Of a stretch of 64,000 bases of DNA, positions 18,328-27,792 are shown piece by piece (position 1 is the stretch's first letter; each line of letters begins with the position of its first letter). The position numbers and the translations under genes were made by a program. The notes beneath the pieces were generated by a model that worked only from the letters and a program-made list of their open reading frames with translations, had not been told where the DNA came from and ran no database searches. Source of the DNA: Halothiobacillus sp. 35-54-62 (lineage in GTDB: Bacteria > Pseudomonadota > Gammaproteobacteria > Halothiobacillales > Halothiobacillaceae); contig NCFS01000002.1 in assembly GCA_002281295.1 (NCBI GenBank), forward strand, positions 1-64,000, read 5' to 3'.

Positions 18328-19377
18328 TTACATAAAGTCGGTTTTGTTTTGCGCGCGTGCACGGGCTTCATCTTTGGCCACTAACCCGCGCTTAACCAGT
18401 TGTTGCAGGTTTTGATCGAGGGTTTGCATGCCTTGGGTTTGGCCGGTTTGAATGGCTGAATACATTTGTGCGATTTTATTTTCACGAATCAAATTTCGAA
18501 TCGCGGGGCTGCCCAGCATGATTTCGTGAGCGGCAATTCGCCCGCCCCCAATTTTTTTCAACAGCGTTTGTGAAATAACCGCACGCAGCGATTCAGATAA
18601 CATGGCACGCACCATATCTTTTTCTGCCGCAGGGAATACGTCTACCACGCGGTCGATGGTTTTTGCCGCCGAGCTAGTGTGTAGCGTGGCAAACACCAGA
18701 TGGCCTGTTTCGGCGGCGGTAAGCGCTAAGCGAATGGTTTCTAAATCACGCAATTCACCGACCAGAATCACATCGGGGTCTTCCCGCAGGGCAGAGCGCA
18801 ACGCCGCGTTAAAGCTGTGGGTGTCTCGGTGCACTTCACGTTGATTGATTAGGCATTTTTTACTGTTGTGCACAAATTCGATCGGGTCTTCGATCGTTAG
18901 GATATGGTCGTTTCGATTTTCGTTGATATGGTTAATCATCGCGGCCAAGGTGGTCGATTTACCCGAACCGGTGGGGCCGGTCACCAATACGATTCCGCGA
19001 GGGAAAAAGCATAAGTCTTTAAATACGTTGGGCGCGGCGAGCTGTTCGAGGGTGAGGATTTCGCTCGGAATGGTACGAAATACCGCCGATGCCCCCCGCT
19101 GTTGGTTGAAAGCATTAACGCGGAACCGGGCGACGCCGGGTAGTTCGAAGGAAAAATCTACCTCTAGATTATCTTCATATTCCTTGCGCTGCTTATCGTT
19201 CATGATGTCGTACACCATGGCGTGCACTTCTTTGTGCTCCATCACGGGAACGTTTACTTTGCGAATATCTCCATCAATCCGCACGCGCGGCTGTTCGCCG
19301 GCAGAAAGATGTAGATCGGATGCGCCATTTTTAACCGAGAAGGTAAGAAGAGAGTCAATACCGCGTTGTTCTGCCAT
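18328..19377 (-). CDS. pilT: Type IV pilus retraction ATPase PilT
   Basis: 349 residues, normal length. Walker A GPTGSGKST, Asp-box IEDPIEFVH, Walker B DVILVGELRD, His-box TGHLVFATLHT and the PilT-specific AIRNLIRENK motif near residue 270. Drives pilus disassembly for twitching and DNA uptake. It heads a minus-strand group with the two PilU-type genes and is divergent from yggS, the usual gammaproteobacterial arrangement. Confidence 0.95.
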   Translation of the reverse strand: MAEQRGIDSLLTFSVKNGASDLHLSAGEQPRVRIDGDIRKVNVPVMEHKEVHAMVYDIMNDKQRKEYEDNLEVDFSFELPGVARFRVNAFNQQRGASAVFRTIPSEILTLEQLAAPNVFKDLCFFPRGIVLVTGPTGSGKSTTLAAMINHINENRNDHILTIEDPIEFVHNSKKCLINQREVHRDTHSFNAALRSALREDPDVILVGELRDLETIRLALTAAETGHLVFATLHTSSAAKTIDRVVDVFPAAEKDMVRAMLSESLRAVISQTLLKKIGGGRIAAHEIMLGSPAIRNLIRENKIAQMYSAIQTGQTQGMQTLDQNLQQLVKRGLVAKDEARARAQNKTDFM

Positions 19378-19558
19378 GATCTGAGGTCCTTTTGAATGCT
19401 AATCCTTGAAATTGATCTCTGCGCGTGCTTTTTTAACCCATGTTGCCCATGCTTGCAAACTTATCGCACAAGCCTAGCGCTAAGGCCTGCCTCTTGGGGG
19501 CACAACGAGTTTTAATCGGGTAAATAATAGTCTTAAATGGGCATCGTTAACAAATGAA

Positions 19559-20245
19559 ATGGGCGTGAGGCACAGCGTGAAAGCACTTGAGGCGCGTTTT
19601 TTATCTATCCATTCGCAGATCGCGGCGGCAGCGACGGCTGCGGGGCGGTCGCCAGATGCGGTGACGCTGGTTGCGGTGAGTAAGTTTCACCCAGCAAGCT
19701 GCATCGCCGCGTTGGCCGCAATAGGGCAACGGGATTTTGCGGAAAACTATGTGCAGGAAGCGTTAAGTAAGCAAGAACTATTGGCGAGCCACCCGGTGTT
19801 TGAGCAACTCATCTGGCATTTTACAGGGCCTATTCAATCGAATAAAACCCGCGCTATTGCGACGCATTTTTCTTGGGTGCATAGCGTCGATCGGCCAAAA
19901 ATTGCAGAACGATTGAGCGCTCAGCGCCCCGATACGCTGCCGCCGCTTAAAGTATTTGTGGAGGTGAATTTAGACGGTGAATCGACCAAAGCGGGCGTGA
20001 GTTTGGCACAATTACCCGCAATGGTTGCTTTGTGCGCGCGCTTGCCGCGTATTGAGTTGGTCGGCTTAATGGTGATTCCGGCGCGGGCTTCAACCGATGC
20101 TTTTGTGCGCCTTGCAAAAATCAATGCAAATTTGCCCACGCCATTACCGATGTTGTCGATGGGGATGAGTGCGGATTTTCCGGCCGCGATTGCCGCAGGG
20201 AGTACGCATGTGCGTATTGGTACCGCACTTTTTGGCGCACGCTGA
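19559..20245 (+). CDS. yggS: PLP homeostasis protein (YggS/PLPBP family)
   Basis: 228 residues, a single-domain TIM-barrel PLP-binding protein related to the N-terminal domain of alanine racemase. The PLP lysine lies in VAVSKFHP (about residue 41), followed by FAENYVQEA, WHFTGPIQSNK, and the phosphate-binding end SMGMSADF...VRIGTALFG. It buffers pyridoxal phosphate in the cytoplasm; no enzyme activity is established. The ATG at 19559 is used; a GTG six codons later is also possible. Confidence 0.93.
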   Translation: MGVRHSVKALEARFLSIHSQIAAAATAAGRSPDAVTLVAVSKFHPASCIAALAAIGQRDFAENYVQEALSKQELLASHPVFEQLIWHFTGPIQSNKTRAIATHFSWVHSVDRPKIAERLSAQRPDTLPPLKVFVEVNLDGESTKAGVSLAQLPAMVALCARLPRIELVGLMVIPARASTDAFVRLAKINANLPTPLPMLSMGMSADFPAAIAAGSTHVRIGTALFGAR

Positions 20246-20357
20246 GGCATCCGGCAATCGTATGGTTTGCGCCGCGTGGTAATCTACTCCGCGCTGGCTG
20301 CGTTTTCCCGATAAAAACCAGACACGATCAAATTTACGACACGGAGCAGAGGTAGCA

Positions 20358-21209
20358 ATGCAAGCGGCAAAAATCACGTTTATTGGCGGTGGCAACATGG
20401 CAACGGCGCTGATTGAAGGCTTGCGCAAAAACCAAGCCAGCATGATGTCAGTGGCGCAGCCTGTGCTGGTGGTGGCCGATCCCTCGGCAGATCGTCGCGC
20501 CCTGCTGGCCGATTTGTACGCAATTGAGCCGGTTGCCGATAACGCGGCGGCTATAACGGGGGCGAGTTTGATTGTGCTTGCGGTTAAACCCAATCACGTT
20601 CGCGCGGCTGCCGAGCAAATTCGTGCGAATTTATTACCGAATCAACTGATTGTTTCGGTGGCGGCGGGCATCCGGCTTGCGGCGTTACAAAACTGGCTGG
20701 GTGGGCACCAAGCCATTGTGCGTGCCATGCCCAATACGCCCGCCATGGTCGGCTCGGGGGCGACCGGCCTTTATGCCCCTCCGGCGTTAACGCCCCAACA
20801 GCGCAACCTAGCCGAATCCTTGATGCGTGCGGTGGGTTTGGTGCAGTGGGTACAAAATGAAGCGGATATCGATACCGTCACCGCGCTATCGGGCAGTGGG
20901 CCTGCTTATATTTTTCTTGTGATGGAGGCCATGCAGGCCGCTGCCGAACAGTTGGGCTTGCCCGCTCAAACGGCGCGTTTGTTGACCTTAGAAACCGTGT
21001 TTGGTGCCGCGCGTTTAGCGATGACGGCAGATGAGTCACCCGCACAGTTGCGTGCGCGGGTCACCTCGCCCAACGGCACCACAGAGCGGGGGATTGCCGC
21101 GCTTGAGCAAGCGGGTCTGCGTGCCGCGTTTGCGCAAGCATTGAATGCCGCGCATCAGCGCAGTATTGAGCTCGGCGCACAATTAAGCGCAGATGAGCGT
21201 GCCGTATGA
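20358..21209 (+). CDS. proC: Pyrroline-5-carboxylate reductase
   Basis: 283 residues. N-terminal NAD(P)-binding FIGGGNMATALI, then VRAMPNTPAMVGSGATGLY and the dimerisation/substrate region ALSGSGPAYIFLVMEAM, with VTSPNGTTERGI at the end. It catalyses the last step of proline synthesis. The 112 bp before it contain no gene. The stop overlaps the yggT start by 4 bp. Confidence 0.96.
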   Translation: MQAAKITFIGGGNMATALIEGLRKNQASMMSVAQPVLVVADPSADRRALLADLYAIEPVADNAAAITGASLIVLAVKPNHVRAAAEQIRANLLPNQLIVSVAAGIRLAALQNWLGGHQAIVRAMPNTPAMVGSGATGLYAPPALTPQQRNLAESLMRAVGLVQWVQNEADIDTVTALSGSGPAYIFLVMEAMQAAAEQLGLPAQTARLLTLETVFGAARLAMTADESPAQLRARVTSPNGTTERGIAALEQAGLRAAFAQALNAAHQRSIELGAQLSADERAV

Positions 21210-21754
21210 GTGGCAGTTTTGGTGATCCGCTGGCGTTTTTAGTTCGCACCCTGTTTGAATTAGTGATTTTTATTGTGTTGGTGCGGTATTTTCTACAAGC
21301 CTTCCGCGCGAATTTTTTTAATCCTATTGTGCAAACGCTCGTTAAAATCACCGATCCAGTGCTCAATCCCTTGCGCCAATATATGCCAAAGACAAGGCGG
21401 CATGATTTAGCCGCCTTGCTGGTCGCTGTGGTTTTGATCGTGCTGATGGTTTGGGTGCTGGGCATGCTGAAGGGAGGCATGCCGCTTTTGACCTTAGTGT
21501 TAATGTCGATTTATTTCGCTTTTTTGCTGGTAACCGATTTATTTTTCTGGACAATTTTGATGCGGGCGGTGGCCTCATGGGTGGGAAACAATCGCTCGCC
21601 TGGCGTGGCTTTGCTTGAGGATTTAACCGACCCCATCTTGCAACCGGTTCAGAGGTTTTTGCCGCCCTTGGGGGGCTTTGATTTAAGCCCGCTGGCGGTT
21701 TTGATTGCGATCCAAGTTCTGCAGATGGCGGTTGGCAATGTGTTATTTGGCTGA
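21206..21754 (+). CDS. yggT: YggT-family membrane protein
   Basis: 182 residues with two YggT repeats, each of two helices and the signature FNPIVQTLVKITDPVLNPLRQ / EDLTDPILQPVQRFLPPLGG. Found beside proC in many bacteria; linked to osmotic tolerance or membrane and septum organisation in other species, biochemical role unknown. Start overlaps proC (ATGA). Confidence 0.92.
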   Translation: MSGSFGDPLAFLVRTLFELVIFIVLVRYFLQAFRANFFNPIVQTLVKITDPVLNPLRQYMPKTRRHDLAALLVAVVLIVLMVWVLGMLKGGMPLLTLVLMSIYFAFLLVTDLFFWTILMRAVASWVGNNRSPGVALLEDLTDPILQPVQRFLPPLGGFDLSPLAVLIAIQVLQMAVGNVLFG

Positions 21755-21797
21755 TTTTTGCTCGGTTGTTTTTTTTGAATCAGTACAGGTGTCTTGA

Positions 21798-22997
21798 TTG
21801 AGTGATGTAGCCCCAAAAATAGCGATAACAGGTGCGATGGTCATAGCTTCAAGCCACTCGGTGGGCGTGGTGCAACCCCAAACGGCACTCTTTACGGCGC
21901 CCCTCGTTTTAGATTGCGGCCGAAGTTTGCCCCGTTATGCGCTCGTTTATGAAACCTATGGCCAATTAAACGAAGCCGGTACCAATGCGGTTTTGATTTG
22001 TCATGCCTTATCTGGGGACCATCATGCGGCCGGATTTAACGCAGAAACCGAGCGCAAGCCGGGCTGGTGGGATTCGGCCATAGGGCCTGGCAAACCCATC
22101 GATACCAACCGTTTTTTTGTGGTGTGCTTAAATAATTTAGGCGGCTGTAAGGGGTCTACGGGGCCTTTGAGCATCGACCCCACAACCGATAAACCCTATG
22201 GACCCGATTTCCCGATTGTCACCGTGCGCGATTGGGTGAATGCTCAGTATCGCTTGATGCGCTATTTAAACCTCTCCCGTTGGGCTGCGGTTATTGGTGG
22301 CAGCTTGGGGGGCATGCAGGTATTGCAGTGGTCAATTAGCTACCCCGATGCCATTGCCCATGCGGTGGTGATCGCGGCGGCGCCCAAGCTATCGGCGCAA
22401 AATATCGCGTTTAACGAGGTGGCACGCCAAGCGATTATTACCGACCCTGAGTTTCACGGCGGGCGGTACGCTGAGGCGGGCACACTCCCACGGCGGGGGC
22501 TTATGCTGGCGCGGATGCTGGGGCATATCACCTACTTATCGGATGATGCCATGCGCGCTAAATTTGGCCGTGAATTGCGTTCGGGCCAGGTAAATTACGG
22601 GTTCGATGTGGAGTTTCAGGTTGAAAGTTATTTGCGCTATCAAGGCACGAGTTTTGTCGATCGCTTTGATGCAAATACCTATTTATTAATGACCAAGGCC
22701 TTAGATTATTTTGATCCCGCCCACGACTGTGGCGATGACTTGATTACCGCCCTTGCGCCGGCACGAGCCGATTTTTTAGTGGTGTCATTTACCTCCGATT
22801 GGCGTTTTGCGCCGATGCGTTCGCGCGAGATTGTGCGTGCCTTGTTGGCTGCGGGTAAGCAGGTTTCTTATGCTGAAATTGAATCGAATCATGGTCATGA
22901 TGCGTTTTTGATGACCATTCCTTATTACCACCGGGTTTTGGCAGGGTACCTAGCCAATATCGATTTAACCCTTGAACCGCAAGCGGGTATTTTATGA
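21798..22997 (+). CDS. metX: Homoserine O-acyltransferase
   Basis: About 399 residues if the TTG at 21798 is used; an ATG at 21837 (14th codon) is an alternative, with AGGT just before each. An alpha/beta hydrolase with nucleophile elbow GGSLGGMQ, the catalytic Asp in VSFTSDWRF and His in [10 protein letters not shown]. It activates homoserine for methionine synthesis. Annotated MetX enzymes paired with MetW in gammaproteobacteria often use succinyl-CoA rather than acetyl-CoA, so the acyl donor is left open. Overlaps metW by 4 bp. Confidence 0.93.
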   Translation: MSDVAPKIAITGAMVIASSHSVGVVQPQTALFTAPLVLDCGRSLPRYALVYETYGQLNEAGTNAVLICHALSGDHHAAGFNAETERKPGWWDSAIGPGKPIDTNRFFVVCLNNLGGCKGSTGPLSIDPTTDKPYGPDFPIVTVRDWVNAQYRLMRYLNLSRWAAVIGGSLGGMQVLQWSISYPDAIAHAVVIAAAPKLSAQNIAFNEVARQAIITDPEFHGGRYAEAGTLPRRGLMLARMLGHITYLSDDAMRAKFGRELRSGQVNYGFDVEFQVESYLRYQGTSFVDRFDANTYLLMTKALDYFDPAHDCGDDLITALAPARADFLVVSFTSDWRFAPMRSREIVRALLAAGKQVSYAEIESNHGHDAFLMTIPYYHRVLAGYLANIDLTLEPQAGIL

Positions 22998-23608
22998 TTC
23001 GCCCCGATTGGCATATTGTGGAGGAGTGGATTGCGCCCCGCAGCCGCGTGCTGGATTTGGGCTGCGGCGATGGTTCGTTAATGACTCATTTGATTGATCG
23101 CCGGCAAGTTTCAGCCGTTGGGCTTGAGCTGGATGATGATCAAGTCGCGGCCTGCATCGAAGCGGGTTTAAATGTAATTCAAGAGGATTTAGATAGTGGC
23201 ATTGGCGATTGGTTTGCGCCCATGTCGTTCGATTTTGTTATCGTCAGCCAAACCATTCAGGCCATGCGTCATCCCGAGCGCTTGCTGGCGGACATGCTGC
23301 GTATTGCCCGCGAGGGGATTGTCACATTCCCCAATATGGGTTATTGGCGCAATCGAGTGCAGTTGGGGTTGCTTGGCCACATGCCGTTTAATCGGGCGCT
23401 GCCCAACCCGTGGTACAACACCCCCAATATTCATCTGTGCACGCTCACCGATTTTGAAGCGTTGTGTGATGAATTGGGTTTGGAGATACTTGACCGCGCC
23501 GTTGTGGATAGCGCCCGGCGTGAATCGGCTTTATTACGCACCTTCCCTAATTGGTTTGGTGAGCATGCCATTTACCGGATTAAGCGCCGAGTAACCGGTT
23601 TAAAATAA
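22994..23608 (+). CDS. metW: MetW, methionine-biosynthesis methyltransferase-fold protein
   Basis: 204 residues, class I SAM-methyltransferase fold with motif [13 protein letters not shown] and the family segments VSQTIQAM and [12 protein letters not shown]. MetW is required with MetX for homoserine acylation in several bacteria; its own methyl transfer is not proven. Starts inside the metX stop. Its last 9 bp overlap the convergent zntB-like gene. Confidence 0.93.
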   Translation: MIRPDWHIVEEWIAPRSRVLDLGCGDGSLMTHLIDRRQVSAVGLELDDDQVAACIEAGLNVIQEDLDSGIGDWFAPMSFDFVIVSQTIQAMRHPERLLADMLRIAREGIVTFPNMGYWRNRVQLGLLGHMPFNRALPNPWYNTPNIHLCTLTDFEALCDELGLEILDRAVVDSARRESALLRTFPNWFGEHAIYRIKRRVTGLK

Positions 23609-24580
23609 TTTGGCGCGTTTGAATAAGTAAATTAATAAACCCCCAATTAATGCCAAAATCACGGTAAAAAGCGAGAACGACCAATCGGGCGATTGATTAC
23701 CTGGAATGCCGGCAATATTGACCCCAAATAAACCGGTAATAAAGGTGAGTGGCAGAAAAATGGCCGATAGCGCCGTTAAAAAAGTGAGCTGCTTATTGAG
23801 CTCATTACTGGTACGGGTGTGCATTTGTTCTTGAATAATCCGCATTTGATCACGAGAGGCATCTAATACCTCGATATACCGGGTGAGCCTGTTTTCTGCC
23901 TCGCGTAATCGCTGTATCGTTGGCTTTTTGAGCCAGCTTAAATGGCTGGCAATTACCGATAGCAAGGCATCTCGTTGGGGTCCTAAATAGCGGCGCAGCG
24001 TTAAAATCATGGTGCGTAAATCGGCTAAATCCCGATCAGAAACGGGCTCGACCTCGTCACTAATGAGCATGCTTTTCTCATAGTTATCGGTGAGTTCATC
24101 AATCTCGTCAATGGTGTCGAGCATGTTGTCGTTCAAAAGCTCAATTAACCGAGTAACAAATTGCCCCGAATCTTTGGGGGCATTATGGGATTCCATATCC
24201 CGCTGTAACGTATTCACGGCGCGCAGGCTGCGCAAATGCGTGCTGATAATGCGGCGAGGGGTAATCCAGAGCCGGATGCCAATCATGTCGTCGGGCTCTT
24301 GGCCTGGGTTGTGGTTAATGCCGCGCAAGGTGAGCAGCAGCCCTTGATCTAAGATTAGGGCGCGCGGCCGGGTTATTTCGGCCAATAACGTATCTTGCAC
24401 GGTGTTATCGATGTCGGTTTGGGCGCGAATCCAGTCTTGTACCTCGGGCTGGCTGTAATTCAAATGAATCCACACCGGCCCCGGGCTTGGGGTGTTATCT
24501 GATAAGGGCAGGAGTTGCGCACTGCCATCGCCCTGCATATGCCAAGTGTAAAAATCAGTTGCCAAAGCGTTCCGTCTCAA
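23600..24580 (-). CDS. zntB: ZntB-like CorA-family zinc transporter
   Basis: 326 residues. A large cytoplasmic domain ends in two helices with GVNIAGIPG at the pore mouth, the ZntB form of the CorA GMN signature. The segment FYTWHMQGDGSAQLLPL...VWIHLNYSQPE aligns with the E. coli ZntB N-terminus, which supports the rare TTG start at 24580; the next ATG would cut into that region. ZntB moves Zn2+ across the inner membrane, probably with the proton gradient. A zur gene lies two genes upstream on the same strand, which fits zinc control. Confidence 0.85.
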   Translation of the reverse strand: MRRNALATDFYTWHMQGDGSAQLLPLSDNTPSPGPVWIHLNYSQPEVQDWIRAQTDIDNTVQDTLLAEITRPRALILDQGLLLTLRGINHNPGQEPDDMIGIRLWITPRRIISTHLRSLRAVNTLQRDMESHNAPKDSGQFVTRLIELLNDNMLDTIDEIDELTDNYEKSMLISDEVEPVSDRDLADLRTMILTLRRYLGPQRDALLSVIASHLSWLKKPTIQRLREAENRLTRYIEVLDASRDQMRIIQEQMHTRTSNELNKQLTFLTALSAIFLPLTFITGLFGVNIAGIPGNQSPDWSFSLFTVILALIGGLLIYLFKRAKLF

Positions 24581-24613
24581 TAGTGGGGGTTAAATTTGAT
24601 CATAAGCGTGCAC

Positions 24614-25204
24614 CTATTCTTTGACTGCGTGATGAATGGTGTATTCCGAGCCCTGTTTTATTTTATCGTAATTGCCAAATTGCTCTTTAAATGTGCGTTT
24701 AAAATAATCTCGTAGGCCATTAATGCTCACAAACCAAATATCCCCGCCGGGTGTTAAGTTTTGCCAAGCATCCAGCAGCATAATCGACCAAAGTTCTTTC
24801 CCGACTTTAGCCGGCACATTCGACACAATGCGGTTGAGCGGTGTGCCCTGCACGGCACTCAAGCCGTTGCTTAATTTAACTTGGACATTCGTTAGGTGAT
24901 TGCGGGCGGCATTTTTGGTGGCAAAATCACAGGCAACAAAATCTTTATCCAATAAAATTACCTGCGCGGTGGGCTCGGCCTTGGCGAGCGTGAGGCCGAT
25001 GGGGCCATAGCCGCAGCCTAAGTCAATGATGGTTTGATTGGGCTTGGGCGTATCCAAAAAATCGAGCAGCAGTCGGGTGCCGTCATCAATCTCGCGCGGA
25101 GAAAATAATCCCCAAGTTGAATGCAGGGTCAGCTCTTGGCCCATTAATTGAACATGCTGGATGAGATCAGCACGCAGTAGGTTTATTTCTTGCGGGGTCG
25201 GCAT
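24614..25204 (-). CDS. RsmC/YbxB-like class I methyltransferase
   Basis: 196 residues, one methyltransferase domain. Motif I IIDLGCGYGPIGLTLA (residues about 61-76) and an acidic VILLDKDFVA loop bind SAM. Motif IV is SNVPAKVGKEL where rRNA guanine-N2 methyltransferases of this type have NPPF or NPPI, so the Pro-Pro is lost. By fold it would modify RNA or DNA, but the altered active-site loop makes the substrate uncertain. It sits between zntB and zur on the same strand with gaps of 33 and 143 bp. Confidence 0.7.
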   Translation of the reverse strand: MPTPQEINLLRADLIQHVQLMGQELTLHSTWGLFSPREIDDGTRLLLDFLDTPKPNQTIIDLGCGYGPIGLTLAKAEPTAQVILLDKDFVACDFATKNAARNHLTNVQVKLSNGLSAVQGTPLNRIVSNVPAKVGKELWSIMLLDAWQNLTPGGDIWFVSINGLRDYFKRTFKEQFGNYDKIKQGSEYTIHHAVKE

Positions 25205-25347
25205 AACGATAAATCTCTCGGGTGACCTGAGCTTGAGCTTTGCCGGAAAAAAAAGCCAGCGGCGGTGTGTGAATAAAGTTAAGCAAATTCTAACGCGATT
25301 AACATAACTTTGGGCGCGCTATGAGTGAATGCTTTGTTAATCGGGTT

Positions 25348-25806
25348 TTACCCTGCTTGGCAGCGTTGGCAGATGCCATGGAGCTCGATCGATTGATGCG
25401 TTGTTTTAAATGCCTGTTGATCGCTAATCTGGGTAATGAGCTGATTTAATGCCTCGTTTGATTGCTCGTTAATCGCGCCGCAGGTATCGCAAATCATTAA
25501 AATGGCTTGATGCGCAATGTCGGGGTGATCGCAGCCAATAAAGGCATTCAGGCTCTCGATGCGATGGATTAAACCATGAGCCAGCAAAAACTCCAGCGCA
25601 CGATAAATGGTGGGCGGCTTAATGACGTTGCCCGCAGTGGATAGGCGAGAAATTAAATCGTAGGCCTTGGTGGCCTCATGCCCGGACCAAATTTCAGCCA
25701 GCACGGCTTTGCGGATGGGCGTAAGCCGCGCACCCCGCGCCAAACACACCTGCTCGGCTTGCTCAATTGCGGTTTCGGCACAATGGGTATGATTAAGGCA
25801 GTGCAT
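25348..25806 (-). CDS. zur: Fur-family zinc uptake regulator Zur
   Basis: 152 residues. The winged-helix domain has LTPIRKAVLAEIW and KPPTIYRALEFLLAHGLIHRIESLNAFIGC, as in Zur, followed by a dimerisation domain with the structural zinc cysteines CDTCG and CQRC and the regulatory-site histidines/cysteine around GCDHPDIAHQA. Represses zinc-uptake genes when zinc is bound. The neighbouring zntB-like transporter strengthens Zur over Fur or PerR. The last residues (CQRCQAG) give the usual C-x2-C end. Confidence 0.88.
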   Translation of the reverse strand: MHCLNHTHCAETAIEQAEQVCLARGARLTPIRKAVLAEIWSGHEATKAYDLISRLSTAGNVIKPPTIYRALEFLLAHGLIHRIESLNAFIGCDHPDIAHQAILMICDTCGAINEQSNEALNQLITQISDQQAFKTTHQSIELHGICQRCQAG

Positions 25807-26064
25807 TGCGTGGTGTCCACTTTTAAGGGCTTAAATTTAATCGATTGTACCTGTGCGGCGCCGTTCTGTAGACCGCAAACTCGATTCTTTGCCGCACCGG
25901 GGGCGATTTTTTCTCAAACCCAAGTTAATTCAGGGCGTTATTGAAAAGTTTGATGATGCGGGTATTGAATTAATTCATCACACTGACCAAGATTGAACGT
26001 GGACGAGTCAATGCAGGTATCGGCGTTCAGCGCGGTACCAAAATAAATTAGAGTGAGAATTATT

Positions 26065-27090
26065 ATGCAAGCCAATTCATCTGTTCTGCTGCCTCGGCGG
26101 CGTTTTATTCAAACGGCGGCTTCGGTAGCGGGTTTTGCCATTTTGCCGATGGGGTATTCGTCGCGCCTTTTTGCGGCAGAGCAGTTGGTGATTGCAGGCC
26201 CCAAAGTGGCGGATATTGCGCCAACAAAACTCGCCGAACAGGTGTATTGCATTGTTTCGCCGTGGGGGTTCCCTTCGGTTGAAAATCAGGGAATGATGAG
26301 CAACGTCACGTTTGTCACCACGCAAAAAGGCGTGGTTGTGATTGATAGCGGCGCTTCTCGCCAAATTGGTGAAATGGCCTTGCGCCAAATCCGCCAAATC
26401 ACACCAAGCCCAATTGTGGCGGTTATTAATACCCACTATCACGGCGATCACTGGCTGGGTAATCATGCCTTTGTGAATGAAAATCCGGATGTACCCATCT
26501 ATGCCCATGAAAAAACCATGTCGGCCATTAAAACGGGGCAAGGGCAGTTTTGGACGAATTTAATGGAGCGCTCAACCGATAACGCCACCTTAGGCACCGT
26601 GGCCACGCCGCCGAATAAAGTGGTGGCGCATGGGGATGTGCTGGATTTTGGCGATACCCAAATCAAAGTGCATTTTTATGGCACCGCGCATACGCCTTCA
26701 GATATTAGCCTTGAGCTTGTCGGGAAAAACATCGTGCATGTGGGCGATGTGGCGATGGATAACCGTATTGCCTTTATGGACGATGGCAGTTTTCGCGGTA
26801 CGTTCAAAAATTATGATGCCTTGGAGGCGGCCGTGCCTGGGGCGTTATGGGTTCCCGCGCATGGCAATCCGGGCAAGCAAGTGCTGGCGCATAATCGCGA
26901 GTTATTTGAAGGCATTTATCAATCGGCCGAAAAAGCGGTGCAGGATATGTCGGGCCAAGAAGGCGCTAAAACCTATGCCTTGGCCGACCCCCGGGTGCAA
27001 AAATATGCGCCCATCACCAAAGGGTTTGACGAAAATATCGGCAAATACAGCTCGCTGGCTTATCTTGAGGCTGAATCGGCGTCTTTTTAA
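26065..27090 (+). CDS. Exported metallo-beta-lactamase-fold hydrolase
   Basis: 341 residues from the ATG at 26065 (a GTG four codons earlier is in frame but ATG is preferred). A Tat-like signal, PRRRFIQTAASVAGFAIL, then an MBL domain with the zinc motif NTHYHGDHWLGN, further histidines in GTAHTPSD, an Asp in VHVGDVAMD, and a late HG in VPAHGNPG. It resembles the SoxH / quinoprotein-relay metallohydrolase group; substrate unknown. It precedes the YeeE/YedE pair and an exported rhodanese, so a part in periplasmic sulfur chemistry is a reasonable guess only. Confidence 0.75.
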   Translation: MQANSSVLLPRRRFIQTAASVAGFAILPMGYSSRLFAAEQLVIAGPKVADIAPTKLAEQVYCIVSPWGFPSVENQGMMSNVTFVTTQKGVVVIDSGASRQIGEMALRQIRQITPSPIVAVINTHYHGDHWLGNHAFVNENPDVPIYAHEKTMSAIKTGQGQFWTNLMERSTDNATLGTVATPPNKVVAHGDVLDFGDTQIKVHFYGTAHTPSDISLELVGKNIVHVGDVAMDNRIAFMDDGSFRGTFKNYDALEAAVPGALWVPAHGNPGKQVLAHNRELFEGIYQSAEKAVQDMSGQEGAKTYALADPRVQKYAPITKGFDENIGKYSSLAYLEAESASF

Positions 27091-27255
27091 GCGGGGTGTT
27101 TTTCATAATGCCACTCGGATAAATTTTTTGAGTGGCGTGCGGCTTCAATAGAGCCGCCGAATGGTTTAATAGAATATATCGATTGGTCAGAAGCGCTCAG
27201 TTTGGGCTAAAAAGACTAAATAGTTAGCAAAAAAAATTAACCTAGGAGCTTGTGC

Positions 27256-27792
27256 ATGTCCGGTGTTTCTCCCGCTTGTTCTCCCGTTAGGCCTTTATGG
27301 CCGCCATTGGTTGCCGGTTTAGTGTTGGGTTTAGTGCTTATTTTAACGTTTGTGCTCGTAGGGAATGGCGTGGGCGCTTCAGGCACGTTTGCCAGCATTG
27401 CCGCATGGCTTGGGTTTCAAGTGGCGCCGGCCGCGACCCAATCGAATGGTTACCTTGGGCCCATGGTGGCCCATGGTGCCAATCCCTTTGCCAGCTGGAT
27501 TGTGGTTGAGGTGGTTGGGGTGGCCATTGGGGCGCTTTTGGCTGCGGTAAGCGCCGGGCGATTCAAGATTAAGGTGGATGTAGGCGCTGGAAAAATAGGC
27601 GTTATGCCCCGCTTATTGTTGGCATTAATCGGCGGGGTGCTCGCTGGGTTGGGTTCACGCTTTGCGGCAGGCTGCACCAGCGGCGTCGGGCTCTCGGGCA
27701 CGGCCATGTTGGGCATGGCGGGGTTCATTTTTTTAATTGTTTTTTTCGTGGTCGGCCTTGGGGTTAGTGCCTTAATGCGGAGGGTTTGGTGA
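27256..27792 (+). CDS. YeeE/YedE-family sulfur transporter half (first)
   Basis: 178 residues from the ATG at 27256 with AGGAG seven bases upstream. About five helices. The family signature RFAAGCTSGVGLSG near residue 138 carries the conserved cysteine that in YeeE/TsuA relays thiosulfate sulfur through the membrane. Full-length TsuA is about 350 residues; here the two halves are separate genes, as in PmpA/PmpB pairs. Overlaps the second half by 1 bp (TGATG). Confidence 0.85.
   Translation: MSGVSPACSPVRPLWPPLVAGLVLGLVLILTFVLVGNGVGASGTFASIAAWLGFQVAPAATQSNGYLGPMVAHGANPFASWIVVEVVGVAIGALLAAVSAGRFKIKVDVGAGKIGVMPRLLLALIGGVLAGLGSRFAAGCTSGVGLSGTAMLGMAGFIFLIVFFVVGLGVSALMRRVW

Noticed and set aside
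27107-27156. Inverted repeats after the MBL-fold gene (GCCACTC / GAGTGGC and GCGGCT / AGCCGC)
   Set aside because: Loops are long and no T-run follows; too weak to call a terminator.
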